A program made the position numbers and the translations under genes. This document shows positions 63,576 through 64,000 of a DNA stretch of 64,000 nt, one piece after another (the stretch's first letter is position 1; each line of letters opens with the position of its first letter). Source of the DNA: Heterohyrax brucei (taxonomy: Eukaryota; Chordata; Mammalia; Hyracoidea; Procaviidae); contig CM053140.1 of assembly GCA_028571685.1 (NCBI GenBank), positions 60,766,201 through 60,830,200 on the forward strand. The letters run 5' to 3'. The notes beneath the pieces are model-generated. The model saw nothing but the letters and a program-made list of their open reading frames with translations, was not told where the DNA came from and did not search any database.

Positions 63576-64000
63576 CACAGTCCAAACCACAAGGACAGCA
63601 GAATTCCAGAAGCCCTATGCCTCCCCCATACTAAATCCTCAGGGTCCTCTTCCTGGCTGTTTGCGAAGGTGTCCTCCTCCTGGATTTGTGATTGGGCAGA
63701 GAGAGAAAGGGTCACATTGGCTTTCCTGAGACCAGGGCCATCTTCCACACTGTGTCTGGCCTGACGGTTGCTCAGGATGTACCTCTCTCTTGGCTTCAAA
63801 TGACTTTCATGTCACATCCATCCTCATGTGTACAGTGCATCGCATTGAATTAAGCATCAGCTCTGTAGACCCAGACAGTAACCCAGTACCTCAGGACACT
63901 CTCCAGGCTCCTTCATCAAAACTCTGGGCAGTGCCATGTCTGGAGGTGGCCTGAACTTCAACTGGGCCTGGTCCCGTGTAGAGTCCAGAGAGCATGGGAA
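63576..64000. other. unique sequence to window end
   Basis: No gene or repeat recognised. Confidence 0.4.

Noticed and set aside
63272-63590. Polyglutamine, polyalanine and polyleucine frames
   Set aside because: Products of the CTG/CAG repeat with no flanking coding context.

Overview
This window is mammalian nuclear DNA in which I can support no host protein-coding gene, no functional RNA gene and no prokaryotic feature. It reads as intergenic or deep intronic sequence. Every long open frame I examined is either chance or a relic of a retrotransposon. The organism is very probably an afrotherian, most likely an elephant or a close paenungulate relative such as a manatee. The basis is about two dozen copies and fragments of one tRNA-derived SINE (AfroSINE type; box B near GTTCGAATCC, 3' tail near ATGAGTCGGAATCGACTCG), together with several fragments of the BovB-like RTE LINE whose 3' end it shares. 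Family names come from my recognition of consensus features; no database search was possible.

Layout. 1-13 kb: LTRs of a MaLR/ERVL-like family (one solo LTR at 9055-9547 has a perfect 5-bp target duplication), AfroSINEs, old MIR and L2 fragments, and a three-level nest (RTE cut by an LTR cut by a SINE) at 5418-6475. 13-22 kb: RTE 3' fragments, an ancient sense L2 cut by an AfroSINE, and antisense L2 pieces. 22-29 kb: an MLT1-like LTR, a CpG-containing unique stretch with an NRF1-type palindrome, a small CpG-rich patch beside a homeodomain-type AT-rich block, and an LTR abutting antisense RTE. 29-37 kb: an LTR cut by a SINE, a degraded ERV-L pol relic, an antisense L1 interrupted by a younger L1 3' end with a 13-bp target duplication, and several LTR-like repeats. 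37-50 kb: mostly unique DNA with MIR/L2 relics, a 1.06-kb RTE reverse-transcriptase relic and three GAT-rich arrays. 50-64 kb: an apparent RTE 5'/3' fusion cut by a SINE, a SINE inside a SINE, a palindromic mariner derivative inside antisense RTE, a 41-bp minisatellite grown out of a MIR, a hairpin-prone tetranucleotide array and a CTG repeat.

How it works together. The repeats form a relative timeline: MIR and L2 are the oldest; ERV-L/MaLR, RTE and mariner came next; AfroSINEs and the L1 3' end sit inside older elements. The unique AT-rich blocks near 25.1, 38.3, 49.7 and 61.4 kb and the NRF1-type site near 23.3 kb are the best places to look for regulatory function, but this is inference from composition and motifs only. 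I found no sign of an undescribed biological system. The most distinctive items are the palindromic mariner, the MIR-born minisatellite, the RTE 5'/3' fusion and two short local duplications.
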